In this document: piece after piece, positions 35,346-44,084 of the stretch | Layout: each line of letters starts with the position of its first letter | How positions within the stretch are numbered: the stretch's first letter is position 1 | Assembly (NCBI GenBank): GCA_903848645.1 | Contig: CAINGU010000087.1 | Coordinates: 186,001 to 250,000, forward strand | Source: an uncultured cyanobacterium | GTDB lineage: Bacteria; Cyanobacteriota; Cyanobacteriia; Cyanobacteriales; Nostocaceae | Direction of reading: 5' to 3' | Length of the DNA: 64,000 nt | The notes under the pieces: model-generated | Databases searched by the model: none | What the model was told of the DNA's origin: nothing | Seen by the model: the letters and a program-made list of their open reading frames with translations, nothing else | Position numbers and translations under genes: made by a program

Positions 35346-36740
35346 ATGTCCGAATTATTAGCTAACACTGGAACTATTGCGGCGATCGCTACTGCTGTTG
35401 TCCCTCAACAAGGTAGTGTAGGTATTGTAAGGGTTTCTGGTGATCAGGCAATGGCCATCGCCCAAACTCTATTTTATGCACCAGGGCGACAAGTTTGGTC
35501 AAGTCACCGCATACTTTATGGCTATATCCGTCAACCCCAAACTAAGCAAATTATTGATGAAGCTTTATTATTAATCATGAACGCCCCCCGTTCTTTCACC
35601 CGTGAAGATGTGGTAGAGTTCCATTGTCATGGGGGAATTATGGCGGTACAACAAGTATTGCAATTATGCTTAGAAAATGGGGCAAGATTAGCCCAACCAG
35701 GAGAATTTACATTAAGAGCATTTTTAAATGGTAGATTAGATTTAACCCAAGCGGAAAGTATCGCCGATTTAGTGGGAGCAAAATCACCTCAAGCTGCTCA
35801 AACTGCTTTAGCTGGGTTACAGGGTAAATTAGCCCAACCTATCCGCAAATTACGGGCTAATTGTTTAGATATTTTGGCAGAAATTGAAGCCAGAATTGAT
35901 TTTGAAGAAGATTTACCACCTTTAGATCAACAAAGAATTATTACAGATATTGATCAAGTAACTGCGGAAATCAGTAAATTATTAGCCACAAAAGATAAAG
36001 GTGAATTACTACGAACTGGTTTAAAAGTGGCGATAGTTGGGCGGCCAAATGTGGGAAAATCTAGCTTATTAAATGCTTGGAGTCAGAGCGATCGCGCTAT
36101 TGTCACAGATTTACCAGGAACAACCCGCGATGTGGTAGAATCGCAGTTAGTTGTCGGCGGAATTCCTGTCCAGGTGTTAGATACAGCCGGGATTCGGGAA
36201 ACAGCAGATCAAGTAGAAAAAATTGGTGTAGAGCGATCGCATCGGGCTGCTAGTGCCGCTGATTTGGTATTATTGACTATAGATGCTGCCACTGGTTGGA
36301 CTCCAGCAGACGCAGAAATTTATGAACAAGTTAAACACCGTCCGGTAATTTTAGTAATTAATAAAATTGACCTAATTTCATTAGCAGAAACAGAAAACCT
36401 TAAATCCAAAATCCAAAATCCAAAATCCAAAATCGTCACAGCCGCAGCGATAAATCAAGGAATTGATAGTTTAGAAATAGCGATTTTAGAAATAGTTCAA
36501 CAGGGAAAAGTCCAAGCCGCTGATATGGATTTAGCTATTAATCAACGACAAGCAGCAGCTTTAACAAAAGCGAAAATAGATTTAGCACAAGTGCAATTCA
36601 CAATTACTGACAAATTACCTTTAGATTTTTGGACAATTGATTTAAGAGGAGCAATTCAAGCGTTAGGAGAAATCACTGGGGAAGAAGTCACAGAATCAGT
36701 CTTAGATCGGATTTTCAGTAGGTTCTGTATTGGAAAATAA
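35346..36740 (+). CDS. mnmE: tRNA modification GTPase MnmE
   Basis: The 464-residue protein has the folate-binding N-terminal domain, helical domain, and a Ras-like G domain ([29 protein letters not shown]) inserted before the C-terminal helix that ends in the conserved CIGK. With MnmG it modifies the wobble uridine of certain tRNAs. The start at 35346 ([16 protein letters not shown]) fits the family better than an earlier in-frame ATG. An STRR (AAATCCA units, 36402-36434) lies inside the coding sequence after the NKID motif. Confidence 0.95.
   Translation: MSELLANTGTIAAIATAVVPQQGSVGIVRVSGDQAMAIAQTLFYAPGRQVWSSHRILYGYIRQPQTKQIIDEALLLIMNAPRSFTREDVVEFHCHGGIMAVQQVLQLCLENGARLAQPGEFTLRAFLNGRLDLTQAESIADLVGAKSPQAAQTALAGLQGKLAQPIRKLRANCLDILAEIEARIDFEEDLPPLDQQRIITDIDQVTAEISKLLATKDKGELLRTGLKVAIVGRPNVGKSSLLNAWSQSDRAIVTDLPGTTRDVVESQLVVGGIPVQVLDTAGIRETADQVEKIGVERSHRAASAADLVLLTIDAATGWTPADAEIYEQVKHRPVILVINKIDLISLAETENLKSKIQNPKSKIVTAAAINQGIDSLEIAILEIVQQGKVQAADMDLAINQRQAAALTKAKIDLAQVQFTITDKLPLDFWTIDLRGAIQALGEITGEEVTESVLDRIFSRFCIGK
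36402..36434. repeat. STRR heptamers inside the mnmE coding sequence
   Basis: Four exact AAATCCA units plus a partial one lie in frame in mnmE and encode [10 protein letters not shown] in the G domain, between the NKID motif and the last strand. Confidence 0.9.
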
Positions 36741-36794
36741 TAGTTAGGCTTAAAGCCTGACTCAAAATGAATTTCCGGTTTTTTCATAAACCTC

Positions 36795-36825
36795 TTGACT
36801 TAACTCCAGTGATATGTGCTATAAT
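36795..36825 (+). promoter_or_regulatory. Native tRNA-Ala promoter, now upstream of the element integrase
   Basis: TTGACT (36795-36800) and TATAAT (36820-36825) are separated by 19 bp and lie about 20 bp before the tRNA start. After integration this promoter transcribes only the 5' tRNA fragment and runs on toward the integrase gene. Confidence 0.75.
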
Positions 36826-36840
36826 CATAGAGTTAAGATT

Positions 36841-36889
36841 TTTCGGGGTTATAGCGCAGTTGGTAGCGCACCTCAATGGCATTGAGGGG
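36841..36889 (+). repeat. attL core (49-bp direct repeat)
   Basis: Identical to 57196-57244. It covers TTTC plus the first 45 bases of tRNA-Ala through the anticodon stem. The next base differs (T here, G at the right copy). Confidence 0.95.
36845..36889 (+). pseudogene. 5' fragment of tRNA-Ala(GGC) left by integration
   Basis: The acceptor 5' strand, D arm and anticodon arm are intact, but the variable loop, T arm and 3' acceptor strand are replaced by element sequence (TTTAAGAGGGC). It cannot make a mature tRNA. Confidence 0.93.
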
Positions 36890-36923
36890 TTTAAGAGGGC
36901 TTAAGAGCTAGAAACCTGATTCT

Positions 36924-36950
36924 TTGGTTAGTTTAATAGAAGTGCCTTCA
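36924..36950 (+). other. Left copy of inverted site flanking the att core
   Basis: TTGGTTAGTTT, a spacer, and AGTGCCTTCA. The same sequence occurs inverted at 57144-57168. Distances to the core are 34 and 27 bp. Likely a binding site for integrase or a directionality factor. Confidence 0.65.
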
Positions 36951-36955
36951 TGCAG

Positions 36956-36973
36956 TTTGCATAAACTTGCATA
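36956..36973 (+). other. Left arm-type site TTTGCATAAACTTGCATA
   Basis: The 18-bp sequence contains two TTGCATA heptamers ten bases apart and is repeated exactly at 57116-57133. It ends eight bases before the integrase start codon. Confidence 0.7.
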
Positions 36974-36980
36974 GAGGGCT

Positions 36981-38054
36981 ATGAAAGAACTTAAAGTCAG
37001 GAAGAATGGTAATAGATGCCTACTCAGGTGGACTTATCAAGAAAAGGATTACAGCCTAACTTGGGGAAAGTGGTCTGATAAAGTAGAAAGGGCAAGGTTA
37101 GAGTATTGTGGTAAGTTAATATACCAAGATTGCCTTTTAAATCAATTTGACACTTCCCTGAATAGATATAACCTGTGGTTGCAAGGAATCACTTACTCAG
37201 GTAATGGAGGCTCAAAGCCTGCTGAATCCAACTTCCCTCCATTGATTTCCTTATTAGAAGAGCGTCAAGAAGAAACTTACAATAATGCTGATGCTGCTTT
37301 AATAAAACTGGTTACTACTTATGGTAAAGAAATTAAGACCAAAGTAGATGCCAAAGCTTTTATGAAATGGCTAGATGTTAGAGGTTTAAAACCTTCTAGC
37401 AAGAAGAGATATTTAGCTATTTTGCAAGCAACTAGAAGAGACATATTTGGGGAACTAGAAATAAAGGTTCCTCAAACTCCAATGGCTAAACCATTTACAA
37501 AAGCTGAGGTTACAAGGATACTAGCTTATCTTCAGGATAGCAAACATTACTTCATTTACCATGACTTTATACTTCTACTTTTCAACACAGGACTTAGGAC
37601 TTCTGAAGCTATAGGTCTACAGTGGAAGAATATTGATCTGACCAAAAGAGAGCTGCACATTTATGAGTCTCTTGGTAGGAGTAAAGGTAGTAGTAATAGG
37701 CGGGAACGTAAGACTACTAAAACTGGTAAATATAGGGTTGTGCCAATTAACAATAATGTTTATCAAATGTTAATTAAAAGACCTAAAGGAGGTAAGGATG
37801 AGTTGGTATTTACTTCTTTAAAAGGTCTAGCAATAGATGACCACACCCTAAGTCAAAGATGCTGGAGAAACACTCTCAAAGCTTTAAATATTGAACATAG
37901 GGCTCTATACACAACTAGACATACATTTGTTAGCCACTGTGTTGATAGTGGTTTAACTGTGGCTGAGGTTTCTTCAATTACTGGGCATAACCCTAAAGTG
38001 CTTTTAGATCATTATCTAGGTAGTGTTAAGAAACCCCACTTACCTGAATTATGA
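36981..38054 (+). CDS. Tyrosine recombinase/integrase
   Basis: The 357-residue protein has an N-terminal arm-binding and core-binding part and a C-terminal catalytic domain with Arg206 (NTGLRTSEAIGL), Arg313 in TTRHTF, His336 (ITGHNP) and the nucleophile Tyr345 (LLDHYLG). The usual His of the H-x-x-R box is Tyr here, as in many phage integrases. It lies directly inside the left end, with its start next to an arm-type repeat, so integrase binding may repress its own gene. It should recombine the 49-bp core in tRNA-Ala. Confidence 0.95.
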   Translation: MKELKVRKNGNRCLLRWTYQEKDYSLTWGKWSDKVERARLEYCGKLIYQDCLLNQFDTSLNRYNLWLQGITYSGNGGSKPAESNFPPLISLLEERQEETYNNADAALIKLVTTYGKEIKTKVDAKAFMKWLDVRGLKPSSKKRYLAILQATRRDIFGELEIKVPQTPMAKPFTKAEVTRILAYLQDSKHYFIYHDFILLLFNTGLRTSEAIGLQWKNIDLTKRELHIYESLGRSKGSSNRRERKTTKTGKYRVVPINNNVYQMLIKRPKGGKDELVFTSLKGLAIDDHTLSQRCWRNTLKALNIEHRALYTTRHTFVSHCVDSGLTVAEVSSITGHNPKVLLDHYLGSVKKPHLPEL

Positions 38055-38102
38055 TCTCATATTTCTCTTTTTATCTACTATCAATAAACAAGGAAACACA
38101 AA

Positions 38103-38336
38103 ATGGAAAACCCTGCTTTGATAACAATAGTTGAAGAATTAGAGGCTTGTGTAAAAGAACTAGAGGAGGCTATTGGAGATATAAAAGCATACGACACTCA
38201 GCTTCAAGATATGCCTGAACTAGCCTTCAAGCTTACTTGTAGTAATTTTAATGATGTTTCTCGCACAGTTTTCAAAAGGCTACAGACCTTGCAAGTAAGA
38301 ATTATTACTTCTGATGTAGGTTATAAAGCTCCCTAA
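38103..38336 (+). CDS. Small acidic helical protein of the element
   Basis: The 77-residue protein starts with an acidic coiled-coil stretch (IVEELEACVKELEEAIGD). It is 48 bp after the integrase on the same strand and ends just before a strong hairpin. I do not recognise it. A recombination directionality factor would fit the place, but it lacks an evident helix-turn-helix. Confidence 0.6.
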   Translation: MENPALITIVEELEACVKELEEAIGDIKAYDTQLQDMPELAFKLTCSNFNDVSRTVFKRLQTLQVRIITSDVGYKAP

Positions 38337-38340
38337 TTTA

Positions 38341-38387
38341 AATAACCTGATGAATAGTTGAGCTTAGAGTTAATTCATCAGGTTATT
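38341..38387. terminator. Bidirectional terminator between convergent genes
   Basis: AATAACCTGATGAAT and ATTCATCAGGTTATT form a perfect 15-bp stem in the gap between the 77- and 81-residue genes. A related hairpin with the same flanking GATAAATCAGTG follows at 38713-38769. Confidence 0.85.
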
Positions 38388-38394
38388 TGATAAA

Positions 38395-38640
38395 TCAGTG
38401 GGTGATTTGTTTTTTCTCCTTTGCTATTTCTTTCTCAATTTTCTTACTTAGTTTCTGAATTTCTGAATCAAACTTTTCTTGCATTTCAGGTAAGACTTTA
38501 AGGACGGCTTCTAAAACTTCTATCTTCTTATCTTCTGACTCCTCTGCAAAGTGTTTTTGAATTGCAGTATTCCAATCATTTATCAAGTCTGGCAGGCTTG
38601 AAAATACTATGTTAATTTCATTTTTGATTGGTATTGGCAT
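38395..38640 (-). CDS. Small charged coiled-coil protein of the element
   Basis: The 81-residue protein is rich in Glu and Lys, with a C-terminal coiled coil (IQKLSKKIEKEIAKEKK). No known family. The gene is bracketed by two related hairpins (38341-38387 and 38713-38754) that share flanking sequence, so it may be a cassette. Confidence 0.55.
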   Translation of the reverse strand: MPIPIKNEINIVFSSLPDLINDWNTAIQKHFAEESEDKKIEVLEAVLKVLPEMQEKFDSEIQKLSKKIEKEIAKEKKQITH

Positions 38641-39107
38641 TGTTAGATACCTGAATAATAAAGTAAGGGTCTTTAATTATTTCCATTATAGAACTAAAGA
38701 CTTAATTGAAATAACCAGATGAGTCAACTGTAATATTAACTAACTCACCTGGTTTTTGATAAATCAGTGAGCTAACTAAATCAGGTACTTCAAAGGGTAC
38801 TTATCTGGTGATTACTTAGTATTTAAATAACAAAATATAGTTAAGTGCTGTAGGGTAAATAATTATAAATAGGTAAGTAAAAGTCGCATTCTATAGAAGG
38901 AGAACCTGTTATATTTCACTATTTTGGTTGTGACAGCTACCACTTACAGTTGCCAGATGAAGGGTAGGTGGATAGATGAGAGGGGGTAATTTTCATATCA
39001 CCCACTTTATTCAATTGTTTCCATTTTTTCTATATACATAATAGTTTACCAGTATAGGTAACAGATGTGTATATTTAAAGAGTGGGTTTATCAAGGGTAC
39101 CAAACTA
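38641..39107. other. Non-coding region with duplicated hairpin
   Basis: Apart from the hairpin at 38713-38754 (AACCAGATGAGT against ACTCACCTGGTT, one A-C mismatch, then TTT) I see no gene in these 467 bases. The latter part should hold the promoter of the secreted protein gene at 39108. Confidence 0.5.
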
Positions 39108-39626
39108 ATGAAACATTTACTAAGTGCATTAATTTCAATCAGTTTACTTTTTACATTGTTACCTGCTAAGGCTCAACAAGTAAAAGGTCAATGTTTTGAT
39201 ATCCCAGAAGAAACTCCTTCAGATACAAAAGTAATCAGGAAGTTTCCTAAGTTTAATTTACAAATGGAGTTACCTGAGAATACTAATGCAGTAATACTAA
39301 CTAATGGAAGTATCTTAATTGTAGACAGGGGAACCTACAAGTATTTACAATGTTTACAGAATAACCCTAGAGCTTTAGGAAGGCATGTTATAGGGTACTT
39401 AATAAGTAAACCCAAGGATGTTAAAAATCTATTAGCTAAAGGGTCTATGAAAGGATATAGATTTTTAATGTATACCCCTGACTATAGTTATATAGCTTTG
39501 AGGTTAATCTATAAAGACAAAGCTACAACTGACATTACTGTGTTTGAAAAGTTTAAAGGGGAAGAAAAAGAAACTATGGATTTGTTATATGATCTTAGTC
39601 AAAAGGTTGATCTAATAGTTAAGTAG
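39108..39626 (+). CDS. Predicted secreted protein of the element
   Basis: The 172-residue protein has a clear Sec signal peptide (LISISLLFTLLPAKA then QQ). The mature part has one Cys near its start and one in the middle (YKYLQCLQ) and is mixed alpha/beta. Function unknown. As a lone exported protein in the early region it could act at the cell surface, for example in superinfection exclusion, but this is a guess from position only. Confidence 0.65.
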   Translation: MKHLLSALISISLLFTLLPAKAQQVKGQCFDIPEETPSDTKVIRKFPKFNLQMELPENTNAVILTNGSILIVDRGTYKYLQCLQNNPRALGRHVIGYLISKPKDVKNLLAKGSMKGYRFLMYTPDYSYIALRLIYKDKATTDITVFEKFKGEEKETMDLLYDLSQKVDLIVK

Positions 39627-39846
39627 AATTATAGGGTTTAGAGTAGTAGTTAATCTCTAAATTAGTTAGTCTAATTCTAAGTTTATAGTTAGTTAGATTA
39701 ACTAATTTAGTAATCTTAAATCTTGTACCACACCTTTTCACTATTAAGTGGGGTGATACAGGTTGCCTTGCAACATACCTTCCAAAGGAAGCAGAAAGCT
39801 CTTGATTAGCAGCCTCACTAACAGGGCACTTGACTGTTTTAGACAA
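39619..39846 (-). CDS. Doubtful small ORF
   Basis: A 75-codon frame with a TTG start, overlapping the end of the previous gene by eight bases. It contains two Cys and several positive residues (LIVKRCGTRFK). No ribosome binding site stands out. It may be a real small element protein or chance. Confidence 0.25.
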   Translation of the reverse strand: MSKTVKCPVSEAANQELSASFGRYVARQPVSPHLIVKRCGTRFKITKLVNLTNYKLRIRLTNLEINYYSKPYNST

Positions 39847-39959
39847 AAATAAGTAAGCTGAAAGCCTTACTATATGGTAATGAGGGGGGGCTTCATTCTG
39901 GCAGCATGGAGATTGAAAGGTTCACTGTAAACTTGGTTAGTGATATTCCCCTCCCCTTC

Positions 39960-40353
39960 TAGTCATGGAGAAAGATAGATATTTACTAACTTAATGTTAA
40001 GTTAAACTAAGTAAATAAGTTTAACTAAGTAATTACTATATAAACTTATACTAACTTGATTATAATATATACTGTCATCACTAACTGATTATATATTAAC
40101 TAGAAGAAAGGTGGTGACATTTTACAGTTATATCTTTTTTCCCAAAGTAGTAAAAAACCCACCCTCTAGTCTTAGTAGAGAATGAATATTTACTAACTTA
40201 ATGTTAAGTTAGACTAAGTAAATAGTATATTAATTTATACTAATTAAGTAAATAATTTAAACTAAGTAAATAGTATATTAATTTATACTAATTAAAAAAG
40301 ATATACTGTCACCACTAACTGACTATATATATACTAGAAGAAAGGTGGTGACA
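39960..40353. repeat. Paired direct and inverted repeats next to the replication gene, candidate origin
   Basis: The region contains two copies of a unit. Each has the palindrome TAACTTAATGTTAAGTTA (39987-40004 and 40194-40211), an AT-rich stretch, and a 53-bp segment (40067-40119 and 40301-40353) whose ends, TGTCACCAC and GTGGTGACA, are inverted repeats. The two 53-bp copies differ at about four bases. Very AT-rich DNA with iterated sites beside a replication helicase gene fits a replication origin. Confidence 0.55.
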
Positions 40354-40406
40354 GAGGGGGGGTAACTGGCTAATTACCCCAGGATAACTGGCTAAACCCA
40401 GCTTAC

Positions 40407-42503
40407 TTAGAATGATCCTACTAGTTCCTCTTCTAATTTAGCTTCCTTAGTCTGTTTAGCATCTAAGATAGCCATCATTCTCTGATAAGCCTCTAAGTCA
40501 GCATAAAAGAAGTAATGTCTAATATTCTCATCTGGGTTAATTTGGTTAGCTTCATTTAAACCTATGTTGTAACCCTCAACAGACCCATAGCTATGGTTAA
40601 TCCAGTTATATATTAAAATGTCTCCTCTGTTAACTCTCTTTTGCTTACGTACAGCACCTAACCCTAGAACATTTAAAATAGATTGGATGGCTTGAAATGG
40701 CTTCTCAACTACATTTGAAGTAATCTTTACCTTTAGTAGCTGCTCAATATCAGACTTATTATATAAAGCCCAATAAGAGAAGGCTGAACCACATACACCA
40801 GGATTATGATCATACTCTCTCAGTGCTAAACCAGTCTTAATTGATTCATGATAGCCAATTCTATTTAAGAACTCTGAGATAAGAGCTTTTGTTTTAGTTC
40901 TATTTTTAACATCAGGTTCCCAACCTAGCTTTGTTTTATACCAATTATTATCCATTTTAGCCAACTCCTCATTAGACTTACTTAGTAGCTCCATAAGATA
41001 GATTGACCTAAAGATAGTTTTTTCATTGTCTACTGCAAACTCTAGATGCTCAGTTAGCCCATTAAGCAATACATGAGTTAGCTTGTGCTTTTTAACACAA
41101 TTAGCTTCTTGTTGAGATAAAGAACTTGATGCAAGAGTCATCATAGTATACTCTACAGGATTTATCTCAGGGGCATTTAAGATAGCTTGTTTCTCAGTTT
41201 CCTTCCTCTGTTGGCGTAAAACTTTACTCTCTTGTTTAACAGCTTCAGCTAACTTGTTATGAGTCTCACTTAACTTAACCTGAATAACTTTACCTTCTGC
41301 CTTAGCAGCATTAATAAAAGCAGTATGTAAGTCATTTAAATCTTCATTAGCAGATGCAGTTAGCTTACAGTACATAGTCATAAATGCAGTTTTAGTAATT
41401 ACTGGCTTATCTTGTGCAGGGTCATAAGAAAAGCACCAATCCCAGTAATCTTCCCCATTATCTTTTCTTTGTTGCACCTCATCAGACATCATATTTAAGA
41501 AACCTTGACCAAATGCAGCAATCTCTTTAGCTTTTAATATCTTTTCCCAGTTTGTTTCTTCATAAGCTTTTTTAAAGTTAATCCAAAAGTTAACTTCTCT
41601 AACAGTTCTAACCCTTGCAATAGCTTGTAGTAAATCTTTAGAAGTAGAATTAGCTACATTAGCAAATAAGTAAACTTTATCAAAGTAAGGTTGATTAATG
41701 TCAACTCCTGTGGATACAGAAGGGCTACAGATGACTCCTTGATACTTTAGTTGCTCCTCATTAACATCTGAAATGAAGTTTGATTGAGTAGTTTGACCTG
41801 AGTTTTCTGCATGGATACTTAATAATTGAACTTGATCTTTACTGGTTAAGAAAGCTTCTAAGTCTTTAACTCTACCTCTGCTATCTGAAGCTACAAAGCA
41901 CTTTAAACCAGCCTTCATATCAGCTAACAACTGAACCTGTAGACTTTCAGCAGTAGAATATTCAATGAAGGTTTTATCTTTTTTATTAAATGTGTTCTCA
42001 ACCCAAGTCACCTCATCTGAATTAGGGTCAACACCAGCTAAGTGAGCAAAGTAATCTAAAGTGATTGAATCTAAATCAGCATCTAAGAGTATTATTTGTT
42101 TAGCGTGATATAGCTTTCTATGTAGAGTATCAATTACCTGCTTTCTTTTGCCTCTCAGAGTGCCTCCAATTAAATGACGTAACACTTGAGAAGCCTCATC
42201 AATAATTACTGTAGCCCCTTGATGAACCTCAGAATAGAATAAAGCTGGCAGTGAGTCCAAAGTAATTACCAATCTTGGATTTCTGTAAGCAGAGCTACCC
42301 TCTTGATAGTTACCTGCATCATTTCTCTTTGAAATGTCCCCAACTAAAGCAATTCTATGACTGATGAAAAGAGCAGGTTGATCAGCAAAGTTAGCTTTTA
42401 ACCAGTGGGTCTTGCCACTACCTTTAGGGGATTTGATAGCTACAATCTTAGTGTTGGGGTTGTTTAAAGTTAAGTATTGAGTGTTAAGTTTAATAGTTTG
42501 CAT
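40407..42503 (-). CDS. Replication initiator helicase (CyRepA1/origin-binding protein-like)
   Basis: The 698-residue protein has an SF2-like ATPase core: Walker A SPKGSGKT (25-32), IIDEAS (101-105), an ILLDADLDS strand, a conserved GVICSPSVSTGVDI motif and QAIARVR near 310, as in herpes UL9-type origin-binding helicases and the C-terminal half of cyanobacterial CyRepA1 plasmid replication proteins. The DUF3854/toprim-like N-terminal half of full CyRepA1 is absent. The C-terminal 300 residues are helical and unrecognised. It probably replicates the excised element, making it plasmid- or phage-like. Confidence 0.75.
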   Translation of the reverse strand: MQTIKLNTQYLTLNNPNTKIVAIKSPKGSGKTHWLKANFADQPALFISHRIALVGDISKRNDAGNYQEGSSAYRNPRLVITLDSLPALFYSEVHQGATVIIDEASQVLRHLIGGTLRGKRKQVIDTLHRKLYHAKQIILLDADLDSITLDYFAHLAGVDPNSDEVTWVENTFNKKDKTFIEYSTAESLQVQLLADMKAGLKCFVASDSRGRVKDLEAFLTSKDQVQLLSIHAENSGQTTQSNFISDVNEEQLKYQGVICSPSVSTGVDINQPYFDKVYLFANVANSTSKDLLQAIARVRTVREVNFWINFKKAYEETNWEKILKAKEIAAFGQGFLNMMSDEVQQRKDNGEDYWDWCFSYDPAQDKPVITKTAFMTMYCKLTASANEDLNDLHTAFINAAKAEGKVIQVKLSETHNKLAEAVKQESKVLRQQRKETEKQAILNAPEINPVEYTMMTLASSSLSQQEANCVKKHKLTHVLLNGLTEHLEFAVDNEKTIFRSIYLMELLSKSNEELAKMDNNWYKTKLGWEPDVKNRTKTKALISEFLNRIGYHESIKTGLALREYDHNPGVCGSAFSYWALYNKSDIEQLLKVKITSNVVEKPFQAIQSILNVLGLGAVRKQKRVNRGDILIYNWINHSYGSVEGYNIGLNEANQINPDENIRHYFFYADLEAYQRMMAILDAKQTKEAKLEEELVGSF

Positions 42504-42513
42504 ATTTATTCAG

Positions 42514-42585
42514 TTGTAGTATATATAGTTTTTGTAGTATAATATTATTATTCAGGTGAGTATTATATCTAATTTTTGTAGTAAA
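42514..42585. promoter_or_regulatory. TTGTAGTAWA direct repeats before the replication gene
   Basis: TTGTAGTATA at 42514 and 42532 and TTGTAGTAAA at 42576 lie in the short region upstream of the replication gene on the minus strand. They look like operator sites for a small regulator such as the RHH protein. Confidence 0.45.
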
Positions 42586-42621
42586 GGGAAGAGAGTTTTA
42601 GGAGACATACTCTCTTCCTTT
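42584..42621. terminator. Hairpin after the antirepressor gene
   Basis: GGAAGAGAGT and ACTCTCTTCC form a perfect 10-bp stem, extended by AAA/TTT, between the antirepressor stop and the replication gene promoter region. Confidence 0.7.
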
Positions 42622-42625
42622 ATTA

Positions 42626-43396
42626 TTAAGCTACCAAAGCTGCTTTAGACGGTACATAATAACCATTCTTCTGAAGCAATCTAATAATAAACTCAACCCC
42701 TTTTGGAGTAACTAATGGAGTAATGTAAGATATATTATTTTTAGTTCCTCTAATAGCAGTAAGGTATTTACTCTCAAACTCATACTTAGCGTAAGGTTCA
42801 TTATTATTCATAAGAACTTCCTTATCTCTCAGGAAGGCAAATAACCTGTTAGGTCCCATATTATCAACACATAAAAGTTTAGCTACTTCACCTATCTTTA
42901 AGTTCTTACCAGCTTCACATACAGTATTGTAAATCTCTACCTTGGGAGCCATCTCAATGACTTTATTCTCAGCTTGGGCAGCTAAAGCTCTAGCTTCCCT
43001 AATAGCTGCTGCTGATTGTTCTAGTAAGTAAAGAATATCAGTAGGTTGCTGGAGTTGGGCTGCCTTAGCTTCTTTTAACTCTTTCTCACATTGAATATAG
43101 TAAAGTCTTACTTCTTTACCTTTAGAAGTACCAGACAGCATAGCTAACTGCTTAAGGCAATCTTTGGTTAGGTAGATTTCTTCAACTCTAGTAGCCCCAA
43201 TTTCTCGCTTTTCAATTGTGATAAGTGAGGAATAATCTACCCCTTCTTCAAAGTTAGCTGTCAAAGTTCTTTTAGCATTACCCTTAGAAGAGTATTCTAA
43301 CCACTGCCAAGCATCCTCAAATGGAACTGCAAACTCTTGATCAGATTCAACTGTAGCTTTAATTTGAGATTGAATAGAAAATGATAGGTTAGTCAT
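42626..43396 (-). CDS. Phage antirepressor (AntA/AntB N-domain, KilAC C-domain)
   Basis: The 256-residue protein starts with an AntA/AntB-type domain (PFEDAWQWLEYSSKGNAKRTL, then LTKDCLKQLAMLSGTSKGKE) and ends with an ANT/KilAC DNA-binding domain (APKVEIYNTVCEAGKNLKIG). Such proteins counter phage repressors. No CI-type repressor is visible in the element, so the target may be the RHH protein, an unrecognised repressor, or the repressor of another phage. Confidence 0.85.
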   Translation of the reverse strand: MTNLSFSIQSQIKATVESDQEFAVPFEDAWQWLEYSSKGNAKRTLTANFEEGVDYSSLITIEKREIGATRVEEIYLTKDCLKQLAMLSGTSKGKEVRLYYIQCEKELKEAKAAQLQQPTDILYLLEQSAAAIREARALAAQAENKVIEMAPKVEIYNTVCEAGKNLKIGEVAKLLCVDNMGPNRLFAFLRDKEVLMNNNEPYAKYEFESKYLTAIRGTKNNISYITPLVTPKGVEFIIRLLQKNGYYVPSKAALVA

Positions 43397-43437
43397 AGTA
43401 GTATTTAGTTATATTTATATAAGTTTGAATTTTTAGG

Positions 43438-43467
43438 TAGCCCTCATTAGTAAATCAGTGAGGGCTA
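43438..43467. terminator. Hairpin between RHH and antirepressor genes
   Basis: TAGCCCTCA and TGAGGGCTA form a perfect 9-bp stem over a 12-base loop. The loop carries TAAATCAG, also seen next to the hairpins at 38388 and 38758. Confidence 0.65.
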
Positions 43468-43474
43468 TTTACTT

Positions 43475-43627
43475 TTAGAATAATTGACTTTTGTAATCTT
43501 GAATGTAAGACTTAACTGCTGCTCTTATGATATCTGCGCGGTCTAGCCCCTTGAGATCAGCTATCTTCTGAAGCTCTGCATTGTCACCTGAGTAAAGTCT
43601 AATTGAAGTAATCTTATCTAGTTGCAT
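43475..43627 (-). CDS. Ribbon-helix-helix regulator, 50 residues
   Basis: This short frame encodes a protein with a first strand (KITSIRLYSG), then two helices (NAELQKIADLKG and DRADIIRAAVKSYIQDY). This is the layout of a minimal CopG/Arc-type RHH domain. It lies upstream of the antirepressor and replication genes on the same strand, with a hairpin between. It is a good candidate for the regulator of the early region or of copy number. Confidence 0.75.
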   Translation of the reverse strand: MQLDKITSIRLYSGDNAELQKIADLKGLDRADIIRAAVKSYIQDYKSQLF

Positions 43628-44084
43628 ATTAGTTAGTAGTTAATAAGTTATTTGGAAAGTTGTATTTCCTTATCCATCTAATATAACACACTTACTAATA
43701 GATTACAAGAGATAAGACTGGTATTAAATGGGCAATTCATAAATCCGCCCCCTCATAAAACACTAACAGTAACTAACCTATAAGAAGGAATAGATGGAAG
43801 ACTTTAAAACTTGGTAATCTGTAATTCTCTAATTGATTAACTATCAGACAACTCATATTAGTTGTCTTTTGCTATTAAACCTTTAACCTAAAGCACTAAA
43901 GATTAGCAAACTAATATTGAATTTGCCAATGAAGCGAACTTACAATAGTCAGCACTAGAGTCAGTTATTTAATAGTCAGCTAATGATTCAGTCAGCTTAG
44001 AAATAGGTGGATTAGAAAGTTGTAGCATTTGCAGTATACCATATTACAGCTATCACATATAGTACACTTATGCTATCAATAGTC
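43628..44084. other. Non-coding region with one hairpin
   Basis: No gene is seen in 457 bases. AGACAACT and AGTTGTCT (43846-43867) form an 8-bp stem followed by TTT and may end a plus-strand transcript or stop the minus-strand transcript of the gene at 44085-44618. Confidence 0.5.
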
